A stretch of DNA of 64,000 bases from Fasciola hepatica (Eukaryota > Platyhelminthes > Trematoda > Plagiorchiida > Fasciolidae): the NCBI GenBank assembly GCA_948099385.1, contig CANUEZ040000068.1:1775001-1839000 (forward strand). Direction: 5' to 3'. Position 1 is the first letter of the stretch. Every line of letters begins with the position of its first letter. Under the pieces are notes generated by a model. It was not told the DNA's origin. It saw nothing but the letters and a program-made list of their open reading frames with translations, and did not search any database. This document shows positions 46,022-57,284 of this stretch, piece by piece. A program made the position numbers and the translations under genes.

Positions 46022-46711
46022 TAAACGTTTTTCACACCAGTAATCGAGGTGGATAAAGAAACACCATATATCTCACACGATCTCCGTCAAACACGTCACA
46101 GTGCTCGCGGTCTTTTCGTTGACATTCCAGAAGGTTCTTTCCGATATGTGGTGATGAATGCGATTCCATTGTACATTCCGACACATACACGCATGCACGG
46201 CGCACTCTACATCCCGTAAACCCATCAGACATGTGACAGTGTTCGTTGTTTTGCTTTTTCTTGACGCTACCGAATGCCCCTTGCATATGTGGAAGTAGCG
46301 GAGCTCAGGTCACACACAAATGCTACATTGTACTCGTTTTCTTGCCACGCGGTCTTTTGTTGACATTGCAGAAAGTCCTCCTTTGATGTGTAGTCATACC
46401 TGTGATTTCATTGTTCACCCCCGCACACAGACACACTCACTAAAGCACATACATCCAGGACCGGACGGCTCCATACGTGGACAACCTCTACGTGACCATT
46501 CATGCCCGCCATCGGTCATTTGGTCTTGTGGAAGATGTAGAATAGCCTCACGTCTATGTAGCAAATGGGTTAGGTGCGACCAGCAGTAGAACGTTGACGA
46601 CGAGCATTTGGCGCTCGCACTGACAGCAGGGCCTAGGTAGGTAGAAAGAATCAGTACCTTTATACCAAACCTTTGACTCTGCTAAGGATCCAGGAGGATT
46701 TTGGTGGGCGG
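46022..46711 (+). repeat. BEL copy 2 3' untranslated region with diverged tandem repeats
   Basis: Counterpart of 32712-33413, with the same three diverged repeats. It has a shorter, altered CA-rich tract near 46424-46440 and a few small indels. It ends in the same purine-rich run before the 3' LTR. Confidence 0.7.
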
Positions 46712-47087
46712 TGTAACAGCCGGTCGTGGAAAATCCCCCTATTTCCCTCGCGATTCAGTGTTTTTCCCAACATCACTCATTTGCCTACACTGTTGACTTG
46801 TCTTTACGAACTGGTTGTTTTTCTGGACCAATTGTTGTTTGTTCGCTCCCAGAGCGCTACTTTGGCACATCCTTGTTCAGGACCTGCGTGACGCACGTGT
46901 TGTTTGCTCACACGCTGCTATTCGGTTTCTCGTTGTTGAGTCCTTGTGATCGTATTATTGTGGTTTTTATATTGTTTATGTCATTGTTCATGTGATAATC
47001 TAGTATCGTAGAATATCACGGATAATCGTTTTTTGATTTCGGGATCCGTTGCGAATTTGGCTACGCATTGCTCAAACGTTCGTTACA
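46712..47087 (+). repeat. BEL copy 2, 3' LTR (type B)
   Basis: 376 bp with type B marks throughout (ACACTGTTGAC, TTTCTGGACCAATT, TTCGCTCC, TATTCGG, GTTGTTGAG, TTCATGTGATAATC). It is followed by the ACAGG target duplication at 47088-47092. Confidence 0.95.
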
Positions 47088-47384
47088 ACAGGGCCCCTTA
47101 TCCCGTATGGTGAAATATGGTATCAACAAGTAGTTCGCGAGCCATTTAAGCTTGTATCTTGAGGACAAAATACCACATATGTTGCTACGTATTTTCTGGC
47201 TTTACCGATATTTTGGTGATGGACAGCATTTCTCTCTCTTACGGGCCATTACCGCACCTGACCTATTGGGACCTTGTGTGATTCTTCGCTGCTCCTAGTC
47301 TCACAGTCTGATTGCCGGCAGTGGGCCTTTGCGGCTATGGAGTAAGTGCCACTTCCACTGAACCCATGCGCAAGCATGTAGTAA

Positions 47385-47640
47385 AAACCCTAATACTTGA
47401 TAGCGGCGAATGAAAAAGGATCTTTCCGCCTACGGTAAAAGCGGGCAGCACGAGTCGATGAATCAACAGAGTAACAGTGGACATTAGGTGCTTTGCCACC
47501 AGGAGCATTGGAAGCAATGATAGGATAAACGGGAACAGGGAAAGCGTTATTGTGAGTCGTGAGATGAGGCTTGACTGCTTCTGTCTGCCTGCTGCCAGAT
47601 CGAGTGTATCCACATGCTGCCGAGGATCCACGATTGCCTG
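47385..47640 (-). repeat. Coding-like dispersed repeat, copy 2
   Basis: Homologous to 16850-17095, sharing minus-strand HCYSVDSS, a basic stretch and AAIKY, and the MWIHS segment upstream. Here the minus-strand reading also includes NNAFPVPVYPIIASNAPGG, parallel to NNTFLVFVYHLNFSNGRD in the other copy. The family is not recognised. Confidence 0.55.
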
Positions 47641-50600
47641 CTGTTTACTGGACAATGGTCGTCTGGTTACTCGTTAATGTCCCAGACCAAGCTCCAAGTC
47701 TCGAATGACAGACATGTAGGAATCACGCAATAGTATTAGCTTTTGTACATTCAGAGGCCCACTTAGTTCTTCTTCTAATTGCGGAAGGGATGAAGGACCT
47801 TCGGCTGAGAGTCACCGGAAAACACCTCCCAGGTTACAGACGTGAGCTGTTTTGTCTTTACTGGCAATCAGGAAGCAGTAATTGTAAGCTAAAACAAAGT
47901 CAAGACTGCGGACGATCCGATCGACAAATTAGTGGAGAGTTCGCGCAGAGCTTCTCAAATCAACAGGGGGTTTTAACAGATCGGTTTAAAAGAACCGTTT
48001 GCCCTTCAAGTCGACAGAAAACTCTTTGACAAAGGACACTGGATGGTGGCCAGGGATCGTGGCGTTATTTGGTTCTCGGTGGTCACCGAGCGGCCCCCGA
48101 TCACAAAAAGTTGGTTTGAGTACCATATGTGGAGTTGAGTCCAATAGACAAATCAAACGTCGGAAAATTCTGAGGGCTATCTTGTCCTTGAACACAGATT
48201 TTGTTTTTTTGTCTCATCCGGGGAGAGACGTCTGGGGCTCGAGACCTTAGGAGACATCTCTCTGTGATGTGGCGAATTAGGCCATGTGTTGGTTTGGAGA
48301 TGTCCCAGATGAGGCCGGTGACTTGAAGAAACTCTGACATCATCAACGTGTAAAAGTCGGACGTAGGTGCAAGCAATAGGATGCGGACCTAATGTGGGGT
48401 TATGGCTTTGCCTTGAACCGACAATGTAGTGGCACTACCACGCACGGCTCTGTGTTATAAATCAACCATCATACCAAATCGTGTTTGAAAGTGGACTCCC
48501 AAATTATGCCGACGGACATCGGTAGTTGTAAGGCTCTAAGGTAAGCACCATTGGAGACCGAGATCAAAGAGGAGCAGTTTTTCACAGTGTGCGGGATCGA
48601 TGGGACTGTTTGCCAAGTGTAACGTGAATGACGATGGCTGGAGATGGAGGTTTTCAAGCTGGAGTGGGGTAACGCTGGTCTGAGCACTCGTATCGGTAGT
48701 AAACCTGTGTTTTGTCACGCTGTGTTTGTGGTTAACGGGGAAAAGGTATTGAACTGATCCACTTATAGGCCCGTCAGTAAGTACCCAAGTAAGCGGGAAG
48801 GCAGGGTTACAGTTGGATCATCTACGTGCAGATGCAGACAGTACAAAGGATCGAGTATGGTCAAACAGTGCCGTTCAGAGGCAACAAACGAACAAGCACT
48901 TATAGCCCAAAGCCAAAGTCTGATTGGTTAAGGCAAGCCGTTGACCGCTTGCGTGAGGACACAGTGAGATGAGTACTGGTAAGCGTGTGCGAGTGGACGT
49001 AATGGTAGCCGGTATAGAGTGTTCGATCACCAAACTTACAGCCACCGTACCGACCCACCCAGTGTTCCGACCGGCGGTAGAAGCACACAAATGGTCGATT
49101 AATCGTCAACAAAGAATAGGTGACTCCGATTTGCCGGCTACAGCTGTCGCCAGTGCCGGTTTTATCTGCCACTTCCCCTCCTCTTTGGAAATTTGCGTGA
49201 TAGTTTTCGTTTGCGAGCGGCAGAGTGCACTTCCGTGCATTTCCCCTAAACCCATGATGATGGAAGTATGCGCGGTCTCCCTCGGTTCGACCGGCCATGA
49301 GCTTGGAGCTAGAAGCGAACCTGGATCGAGGTTCTTAGCGTGTCCGCGAATTTCTGATGGCGTCCATTCAAAGTCGAATCTCAAACAGTTTCTGTGCAAG
49401 ACTGCTGGGCAGATCGGCCTTGAGGAGATTGGCATCCAGGTGACTAATGGTTGGTGTGAAAAAACACTCATGCAGTTAGTTCGCTGTTTCGAACAACTTC
49501 CCGGTAGAGTATCGGCAACTTGTACTGGCAGGGTGGTTTCCGTGTTACCCGGCAGTCGGTTTGTCCACAGTATCCAAAGGAACGTCTCACCAACCTGATG
49601 TTTTGCGTCGACAGAAAGCATGAACTCAAGACCAAGGACGAAGTGCGGCCTTCTAAGTCAGTGCCAGCCAACGACTGTTGCGGGCGAGCTTTGTCGGACG
49701 AGTTCGTTCAGTTAGGCACTGCCATCTTAAACTTGCCATTGGAAGAAAAGGTTGGTGTTGAGCAAATGCGGTACCTTACCTCGATAGCTATTTCGGTGGG
49801 AAGTTGTGTCACGGCATATGAGAACCAAGTGGTTTGATACGTAAGTTTACGGAGGTGTAAATTGGCCTCAAAGTGGATGAACCACACGGGAGGACTCGGA
49901 GAGTAGAAAATGGGGCGCTTCCTCTGGGAAAGCTGTTGGTGCTGCCTTCTAAGCCGGTTTTACCCTCCTCTTTAGCAGGGGATCTATGATATTAATAATA
50001 AAACAAAAGTTGATATCGAATACAGAAACTGTGGAACAACAGTGAGGGTTCTGGACGAATTACGTCGGGCCCATCAGTTACGTGGCGGCTTACCTTAGAT
50101 GGGGAAGAAGATAACTTGTGCTAGCAAGTGCCTCTGCAGAAGTGACTCGTAATAATAATAGAAAGTGTGACTCACTATTTATCCATGACATTCACTCAGT
50201 TGACTATAGGCCAGCCACAAACAACCGCTCCTCGAGTGTTGTTCAGTGGAACTTTCGGTCAGGTGGTCGTTCGGCTTTCGAATGATCCGTTTTAACCCCA
50301 GTTCTGGCTGCCAAGCCGCTGCAAATAGAATAAAATTGCATCTGAGATCGTGCCAATTCAGCTTTTGTTGCCATAGACCTCAGAAAGCTCGAAAGCAACG
50401 GAGAAAACAACCCGCTGCACCACGTGGCCGGCTCTTTGGAAGTGTGTCCCTTTGTCCTCGATAAAACAACAAAGCGACGTGCACAGTGTAATGAAAGGGA
50501 AACGGCGGAATATGCGAGAAGCACGGGGTACGGCAATTCTAAACCGGATGTATTTATCCTACCAAGAAAGGGGAACAAAGAGGCTGACGAAGATTTGACC

Positions 50601-50860
50601 TGATTTGATAACTAGATTCCACTCCCACAGCAACAGAGCAATAAACGGTTGAAACAGTCTGCCCGGGGGAAGTTTAGTCCGGCAGAGCGACTAGTCCTTT
50701 AGGGAGGCTCCAGATCATAATTGGAATCAGGCTATCCCTCGTCGTGTTTAGTGAGCATTCTCGCTAACTGGGTGGATGTGGACAGTGTGGTCCTTCTGAG
50801 GCGCACGGCGATTGACGTTTTCTAGCTTTGAATGCCGCCTCACATACCACCCAGGATGCC
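47641..50860. other. Unassigned stretch with one longer ORF pair
   Basis: No retroelement motif found. Plus-strand frames at 48969-49598 (about 200 codons) and 49520-49837 (105 codons) are the longest non-simple frames outside the elements. The second is followed, 5 bases after its stop, by a GTAAGT that could be a splice donor but lies outside the frame. A minus-strand frame overlaps them at 49106-49621. I cannot decide which, if any, is coding and recognise no domain. Near 49980-50000 and 50148-50162 there are short AATAAT tracts. Confidence 0.3.
49520..49837 (+). CDS. Uncharacterised 105-codon ORF, low support
   Basis: The frame begins with an ATG at 49520 and includes the segments RSKPSVPANDCC-like and LGTAILNLPLEEKVG. 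Amino-acid use is natural, with six cysteines, but there is no recognised domain, no second copy in the window to test frame conservation, and no clear splice context. It could equally be a chance frame or element debris. Confidence 0.2.
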   Translation: MYWQGGFRVTRQSVCPQYPKERLTNLMFCVDRKHELKTKDEVRPSKSVPANDCCGRALSDEFVQLGTAILNLPLEEKVGVEQMRYLTSIAISVGSCVTAYENQVV

Positions 50861-51765
50861 TTAGTTGGAGTGACAGTAGTGAGTGAAAATAGATCGTTCA
50901 CAGTTGAGCCAACGCAGTCACCAATGGACCTTGGTGCCAAATGACTGTAGACTTTAGTTGTGCTGACCAGCACTAGCTGTCTGCCCACAAGGCAAGAGAT
51001 TAGCTTTTTCGGCCGCACTCAGCATTTTTTGCGGATCGGTGGTAGTGCTCACACCCATGTGCAAGGCAGCACTAAGACTGCCTTTATAGCAATGCGTACG
51101 GGCTTGAGCTCCAGCTCTGAAGTGTAATGCTTCCTGTCTAATCAAGTTTTAGTTACTAGCCACCTGGATCGTTGGGGAACAACGGAGGAGATAATATGAA
51201 TAAAGAATGCAGGTTATGCCACTTTCGCATTTGAGAAAAAGACCCAGAGGATATTTCATTGAGGCGTTAAACATCCTGGAGGGCTTGTCCGGGATAAGTG
51301 CCTGGAATGTACTTGAACAGGACACTGATCAGGGGGCGAGAAGCAATAGAGTAAAATTTTGGAAGGCACGCTTTAGGCAAAATGCGGGAGCAAATTAATC
51401 CGGCGGAAGGGTTATGGGAACGTGGAATAGATATACTGAAAAAAATTTGGCTTACAAAAGGTGGGGTTATCCCAAAGGATGCTGGATGCGAATTGGGACG
51501 GTTTGTTCACGGCACTTGAATACTGAGGATTAGGGAGCAACCGCTTTTGCCCAAGGCTTCTTAGTATCCTATGTCCGTGCCCAAGATCTGGGTTACTGTG
51601 TGCGATGGAAAGAACCCAACATGATTGTCTTCCGCCTGAATGAACGAGGCAGTTCGAGCAACAAAACTGGGAAAAATTACCGAAGTCGCTGTATTGCGTG
51701 CCGATCTCTGTATATATGGCTGACAGAATTCTGGACACTCGAGTGACCGCGGCTATTGTCAGTTT
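50861..51765 (+). repeat. Direct repeat shared with 4201-5095
   Basis: Near-identical second copy of the 0.9-kb segment. Differences cluster toward its right end (for example at about 51617-51650). It is followed by CR1-like RT debris in the same orientation. It probably marks the 3' part of the same CR1-like family that begins the window. Confidence 0.8.
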
Positions 51766-52149
51766 TTTGCACCCTGGCCTGATCTGACCCCATTTGAAAT
51801 GAAGAGTCATTTAACTGGAAGCTGGCGAAAGTGATGCCCAACGCAACGGTGGGAGTAGAGAGGTGGCTTTCAACGAAAGTCCGGTAATCCCGGCAACTCT
51901 GGTGTTGGAGGTCTTGGAGAATATTCTACGAAATCTAATGATTGCCTTCCTACTCGGGGCTGGACTGATTGTTGTATAACAACGTATCTTCATGGAGAAA
52001 GGGTAATGCACATAAGCCTCGAATGCTTCCCAAATGAAGTTGCGAGGGGGTTTGACGAGAGCTAGAAGTTGGGAGCCCGGAAGTTAGACTTCAGGAAATT
52101 CTTCCAGTCAGTGAACCACAGGTTATTTGTGTAAATGCTCCGATCACGT

Positions 52150-52880
52150 GGAGTCGATCCGTCACTGAGTGAAAGTATAGTTGAGTTTCTCAGAGGAGGT
52201 CGGCCCCACTTAGAGGCAGAGGGACCACAGGTCCGTTAGAGGAAAGACTGCCGGTTGGATCCCAAAAGTGTCGGGGCTTGCACCACTTCTATAAACGACT
52301 TAGCTCTTCACTTGGACCGCTTAGAATTTGTGTTTTCCGAGATATTAAGATAGTGAGGGGTTTACTGGAAATAATTCTGCAGGGCGGCTTCGATAAGATG
52401 TGTAGGTAATGCACTGAATGAGGGCTCTACCTCAGAACCAGCAAACGCAGTCCGCTCGCCGGGATCATCCCTCAGGTCAATCTGATGGAACTTAGGGATG
52501 ATGATATTACTGTGGTTTTCTAAGGGGCAAAAGCAGTCAAAGATCTGGGGCACTTCGTGTCAGTTCATTTCAAGCTCTAGAGGTCTTTCCCGGAAAACAC
52601 GAGGAGGGCAGCGGGCCGTTCAAGCTTGGCATCCTAATCTTGTGGGGGACAGGAAACTACTGAAGCCTGTGCAAAGGGGATTACCACATTTGATTCCTGA
52701 ACTCAGGAAGCGGCCCCGGGAAGTGAGGGTTAGAGAAGCAAAGCCGTCCTCTCTGGAACAAGTGCGGGTTGGTGGGGGCCTTACCGAGGAGTTTGGGCCT
52801 ATGGTGGGCTTCTCGGACTTCGGGGGCTTAGGATACTACCGGGAAACACAGATAAAAGGCTCCGGGGAAACTCGCTGAAG
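52150..52880 (+). pseudogene. CR1-like RT palm remnant
   Basis: Broken plus-strand frames give a degraded palm: LPVGSQKCRG (the P-x-x-S-G-V-P-Q-G position, near 52250), a short LSSSLGP-like stretch, FRDIKIV near 52335 (the FADDxKI position with the Asp pair damaged), then KAVKDLGHFVSVHFK near 52530-52570 (the DLGVxIT connection motif). A frame-shifted reading of the same bases gives an open 126-codon frame that is not the family frame. Confidence 0.5.
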
Positions 52881-54045
52881 CTTGTGAAACACGCTTGCCA
52901 TGGGGTATTTGGGACAAGGTTCTTCATTCAGACCGACGGACTGAACCTAACTCCTCGCTGGATGAGGCCTGGACGGTCGCTGATTTAGAAAAATGTTACG
53001 TGGACAGTGGAACAGCTTGGTTGAAGATCTAGTTTAGAACGGCAGAATACCTCATGACCCCCTGAGTAACCGGACATTAGGCGCCTAAACTACAAAATAG
53101 ATTTCACTAGTAAACAGGGGAGCTAGGCCGTGCAGAGAAGCTAGAATGTGGGGTATGCTGATTTTCAACTTTCGCCACCCTGAAAAGGCTTACTGAAAAC
53201 CATTTCGGTAGGCGTTTCAGGCAAAATCGAGTCTACATTTCTTCAAGTCTGTTTCTAGCACCCACGCATGAAGTGTCAAGAGCCTAAAATTATATTCCTG
53301 CGACATGTGAGGCTCGATCTCACGGGAACAAACTGGCATAAATCGAAACCAAGGGCAGCCGAACACTACTCTTATTGCCCCACTCCCCAAAAAACCACTA
53401 AACTGGAGGAGTGTTCATTGACTTGGCGTAGGTGCCCTACAAAACTAAATAAAGGCGGTCGATGAGTTGTACGTCTCAGCTGATTCCAGTCTTAGCTAAT
53501 GGTGGTCTGGGTATGATGTGATAAAGGAGGCTATCGTGCCCCGACTCTGGAAGCCGACAAAAAGTGGGGTGCATTAATAACCTGCCGAGAGAGCATCGCC
53601 ACGGCAGTCCAGAGAAATAATCAAGGAATGTGACCATCTAAGTCTCACCCTCGATTCAGATTGCCTTCGTACAACCAGGCTTCACAGTTCATCAACATCT
53701 GAGGTAGGTTTCATCATTCTCAGGGGCCTCCGGCTTTGATGAAGAGAAAAAGGAGGGCCGGGCTGCTAGAAATTTACCGCAAATTCGTAACCACCGGAAT
53801 GAGTGCTGCTTTGATTTTCTGTCACGGCCAGTAAGTAACTCTGGGCCCTTGGATGCAAGAAAATAAACACGTGTTTGTCTCAGGCCACTTTATCCTGCGA
53901 TTTGATTTAAAAGCTCAGATCAACAGGCACTAGAAAGTGGCTGACACCATATACGACCCTGGTCCGACTTCACTTAAAGCATAAGGTCAAAGCCTAAGCT
54001 CTACGGTTATTGAGTGGTAAACCCCGTCCGGATAATGTTCCGAGA
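52881..54045. other. CR1-like debris, no clear motif
   Basis: Lies between RT palm and thumb remnants in the same orientation and is longer than expected there, so it probably includes an insertion. I find no motif that I can name. Open frames are short. Confidence 0.3.
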
Positions 54046-54049
54046 AAAA

Positions 54050-54340
54050 CTCCACTAAAACTTTATCGGAGCTAAAGGAGCTCTAACAGGCGGACAGCCT
54101 AGCAGAGCTGGAGCTGTTCTCGCTGAAAGACAGACGAGGGGGAGGGAGATTAGTCGAAAAAAGGAAACAAATAGGCAGGTTGTCAGCCTCAAAAAAGCCG
54201 CTGTCCACACGCGACGGTAACTTACCTGTCCAAAGACACATATGATTGCACCGGAGGACACATCCTGACGCTTTGTAAGGTGCATTTCACCGGCTAACAG
54301 GCCATCTACAGATAGTGGAGGAGAGTGACCAATCTCTGAG
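54050..54340 (+). pseudogene. CR1-like RT thumb and C-terminal remnant
   Basis: Frames read ELKGL, then LAELELFSLKDRRGGG (the LxLFxLxxRRxRGDL motif, near 54105-54150), then in another frame GGHILTLCKVHFTG (54258-54300) and RRVTNL (near 54322). The last part is homologous to 55413-55500 and 61295-61380 in the tandem array. It ends exactly at the left edge of the array, after GTGACCAATCTCTGAGAA. Confidence 0.65.
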
Positions 54341-54613
54341 AAGCAAAATCGATAAGTCGGTACTGCTGACACTGAAGCATGATTAAAGATCGAGATAAAA
54401 CAGGCTTATGTCCAATCATGAGACGAATATTGATCGGGTGTCCGCGTAATGTGCGTGACTTTAATCAGACGCAACAAACGTGATATGGAAATAGACTTAA
54501 CTGACTAGGCCGAGGCTGCCCTTTTAGACTGAATCCCGGTCAGAAGTCGTTTATGTGCTGTAAGACTCCAGGGATCAATTGGTGTTCGAAAGGATAGCTA
54601 TGTTAAGCGCAGT

Positions 54614-54775
54614 TTGTTTGTAATCTCGACATACGCTCCAACAGACTGCAGTTCGGACATGCATAAGGATGAGTTGTATGATGAGCTGATCGCTCTCGCT
54701 CGCAGAAGCAAAGGCTCTGACATTGTAATGCTTGCAGGTGATTTTACTGCACAAGTTGGCAAACTTAGGCATCAG
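54614..54775 (+). pseudogene. RTE/CR1-type endonuclease fragment (unit 1)
   Basis: The frame reads FVISTYAPTDCSSDMHKDELYDEL and later DIVMLAGDFTAQVG. This is the N-terminal half of an APE-type endonuclease, with the YAPT strand and the G-D-F-(N/T)-A-x-(V/I)-G catalytic Asp motif (Asn replaced by Thr). The fragment is cut off right after the motif and joined to RT sequence, so the C-terminal catalytic Asp/His part is missing. It is repeated at 57556-57717 and 60498-60659. The fold is certain, the clade is not. Confidence 0.75.
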
Positions 54776-54804
54776 AAACTTGTTTTGGTGGGCGTTATGC
54801 CTTA

Positions 54805-55610
54805 CCCATCCAGCGCACAGATAATAGGGATCGTGAGATACTACAGGAGGATCTTCAGGCCCTCGTCAATTGGTCGACCACCTGGGGTCTACCGATAAAC
54901 GTGGACAAATGCGCTAGAATGAGGATTGGTGGCCCCAATGATACTTCCGGCTACTGCCTCGGGAGTATCGTACTCCGTCACACGCAGGAGGAAAAGGACC
55001 TCGGAGTTGTTATCACCAACAGTCTGAGGACAAGAACACACTGAGAGAGCTTGCGCCTCAGCGTGGAGGATACTTGGTTCCATTCGCCGTTCATTTGGGC
55101 CTCTACCCCTGGACACTTTTCGACTGCTGTGTCTCGCATGTACGTTCTCGCTTGGAATATGGTGGTCCGGCTGTCTACCCGTGCGCGGAGGCGGAAGTAG
55201 CCAAACTGGAACGAGTGCAACGTGCTGCCACACGCCTCGTGGCCGGACTGCGTGGGTTCAGCTATAAGGAAGGCCTGGAAGTCACCGAGTTGTTTCCCGT
55301 TGCCTATCGACGTCTTCGAGGCGACCTCGTCTGTGCTAGGTGAATAATCCGTGGTGAGTTGGGCCGGGAACTACAGTCGGAATTCCCGCTCAGGAACAAC
55401 GATCGTACCGGAGGACACACCCTGACGCTTCATAAGGTGCATTCCACCGGCTTACCGGCCATCTATCGATTGTCAAGGAGGGTGACCAATCTCTGGAACG
55501 CTCTACTGACCGAAGTGGTGGAAGAGGAAACCGAGACACTATTCAAGAGGAAATTGGACCAGACCCTGAAGGATTATTGGTGGAGCACCGACATCCAGCC
55601 GAGCCAATAG
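54805..55610 (+). pseudogene. CR1-type RT palm-thumb fragment (unit 1)
   Basis: In the frame near 54815-55045: REILQEDLQALVNWSTTWGL, then NVDKCARMRIGG and EEKDLGVVITNSL, the region from after the catalytic YADD to the connection. In the next frame (55074-55343): CVSHVRSRLEYGGPAVYPCAE, KLERVQRAATRLVAGL, and LFPVAYRRLRGDLV, the thumb. A third frame (55359-55610) has the C-terminal TNLWNALLTEVVEEET. The palm with its catalytic motif is missing. The copies in unit 2 (57747-58552) and unit 3 (60689-61482) are alike. Confidence 0.8.
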
Positions 55611-56431
55611 AGTACGATGTGATGGGGCTCATACGGGATGACGTCCCACTGCCCCCCTTTACCCGAAGACTGAAGACTGAGCTGGACTGACCTTGGTGTC
55701 CGCTGAAGGTCGTCCGGTAGGTTGTTTGTTTACTGCAAACTCCACACCAATTATTACCCAAATTTGTCACATTCTTTGGGGTTGAGTAGCCTAATGCTTA
55801 TGAAACTTACCTTCTTTCTCTAGTATGGAAGAGCCACGGAAAAGCAACGCACGAGTGTCCTTGGGTTAGACACCGTAGGGCTTAATACCATGTCGGCAGA
55901 TTTATTTTGGAGGTAGGGGTAAATATACTGATGTAGGTGATAATGAGGAGAGTGAAAGAAAACTTTCCTGATCAAAAATACGGTTTTTACCCGATGCATT
56001 GAAACAAATGCAGATACAAATCGAATCGACCAACACCGGAAGTTAGCTCTAAACTGAGCAACTATGGTCGCTTCCCGCAGGCCGCTGAATGAATGACATT
56101 TTCTAAGCTGAAGGAGTGTTAGAGCCCGGTTGATTTGCCAGAAGCATTTGGGTTCAGCCGTAAAAAGTGAAAGTGGAAATAAGGAAACATTTAAGCCAGG
56201 ACCGAAAAATCACTCGTAGGGTTACTGCCGGTACATACAATCGAAGGTTTTATCTAGGAATGAGGTGGAACTTCTGGTTTTGAGCGTTGGGATAGAATTG
56301 TTTATTGATGATCAGAATGAAGGAGGCGCCTTGAACTTGCACTTTGATGGTGTATATTAGTGTAACCGGAAACCAATTGGTGACTGAGTTATTAATGTGC
56401 CTAAGTAGTATGTTGCCCCAAATGCTTTGAC

Positions 56432-56514
56432 AAACCTGGGGCTAGCCCACTTGAAACACCAGTAGCACTGTCCCACGTTTTGCAAACAGCAAGCTTGTGG
56501 CTAGCCCCAGGTTT
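56432..56514. repeat. 16-bp perfect inverted repeat, 51-bp loop
   Basis: AAACCTGGGGCTAGCC at 56432-56447 and its exact reverse complement at 56499-56514. The same occurs in unit 2 at 59374-59389 and 59441-59456. It could form a stem in RNA or single-stranded DNA. It has no other transposon-end features that I can see. Confidence 0.85.
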
Positions 56515-57284
56515 GCCCCATGCGTGCCCCATTGGGCCAACTTGGGACGTGCTGCTTGGGTGTGCACACTGTTTCACAACTGCGAGTAACGGGAGGCGAG
56601 ACACAAATTACTAAAAGGACTAAACGAGTAGGTCGGTGTGACCTGGTAGTATGTACCCAGCCGTCATTCGACGAGTTATTACTGTGATCATTGAATATAT
56701 CTGTTGTCTTTGTTGTGGTATATTTAGTCAAGAGGTTTTGGTTGAGAACCCTAGTTGTTGTGATGCTTTGTCGTTGGATATCCTAGCCAGTACTCGTCCA
56801 ACATCTCCCGCTAGCTGCACGAACATAAGGAACACTCCATACTGCATTAGCCGTCGCGAAGACTAATCAGGAACGCGCTGCCCACTGGATCGAGCAGGGC
56901 GAGTAGTGATCAGTGGGCTACTGCTCGGAGCTCCCTCTCTTTAATTCAACCTTTATCTTCCCTTACTAACCGTCTTTCTCTGCTCCCTTCACCCTCTGCC
57001 GTGCAAGACTCTAGCAATGTGATTCAACTAGCGGCTCCTGGTATCTCATCTAAGAACTCCCTGTGCACTTCAGGAGACGAAGCAGCCAGAGCTGCTGATG
57101 AACGTTGTTGTGTCCGTAGTTAGTAGCGGAACACGCAATAGTGACATTGTATTTATTTGTACGAGCTTAGACACTGAACCGGGCCGTAGCCTGGGAGTAA
57201 GCTGCAAGGAAGCAGGTGAGTTGGCATAAAGTGCTAAACTACATGCGCTGTCATGTGCAACAGAGTAAGACCAATCAGTATATA

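Larger units (their letters stand above)
40441..47087 (+). mobile_element. BEL/Pao LTR retrotransposon, copy 2, defective
   Basis: LTRs of 377 and 376 bp (40441-40817, 46712-47087) with target duplication ACAGG (40436-40440 and 47088-47092), different from that of copy 1, so it is a separate insertion. The 5894-bp interior matches copy 1 at well over 99% for most of its length and shares every disabling change listed there: stops at 43138, 43686, 44046, 44406 and 45206 and the frame changes near 42839 and 44980. It also has a private 11-bp deletion near 44706 within a roughly 230-bp patch of raised divergence. The first bases are TGCAAC instead of TGTAAC. Confidence 0.97.
54343..57284 (+). 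repeat. Array unit 1
   Basis: Contains the endonuclease fragment (54614-54775), RT fragments (54805-55610), a following 3' region, the 56432/56499 inverted repeat and pyrimidine-rich sequence near 56930-57000. Private changes relative to unit 2 are few. Confidence 0.93.

Noticed and set aside
56400..56731. Minus-strand frames in the array (recurring in each unit)
   Set aside because: They recur only because the unit is duplicated; no motif or codon-level conservation can be tested.
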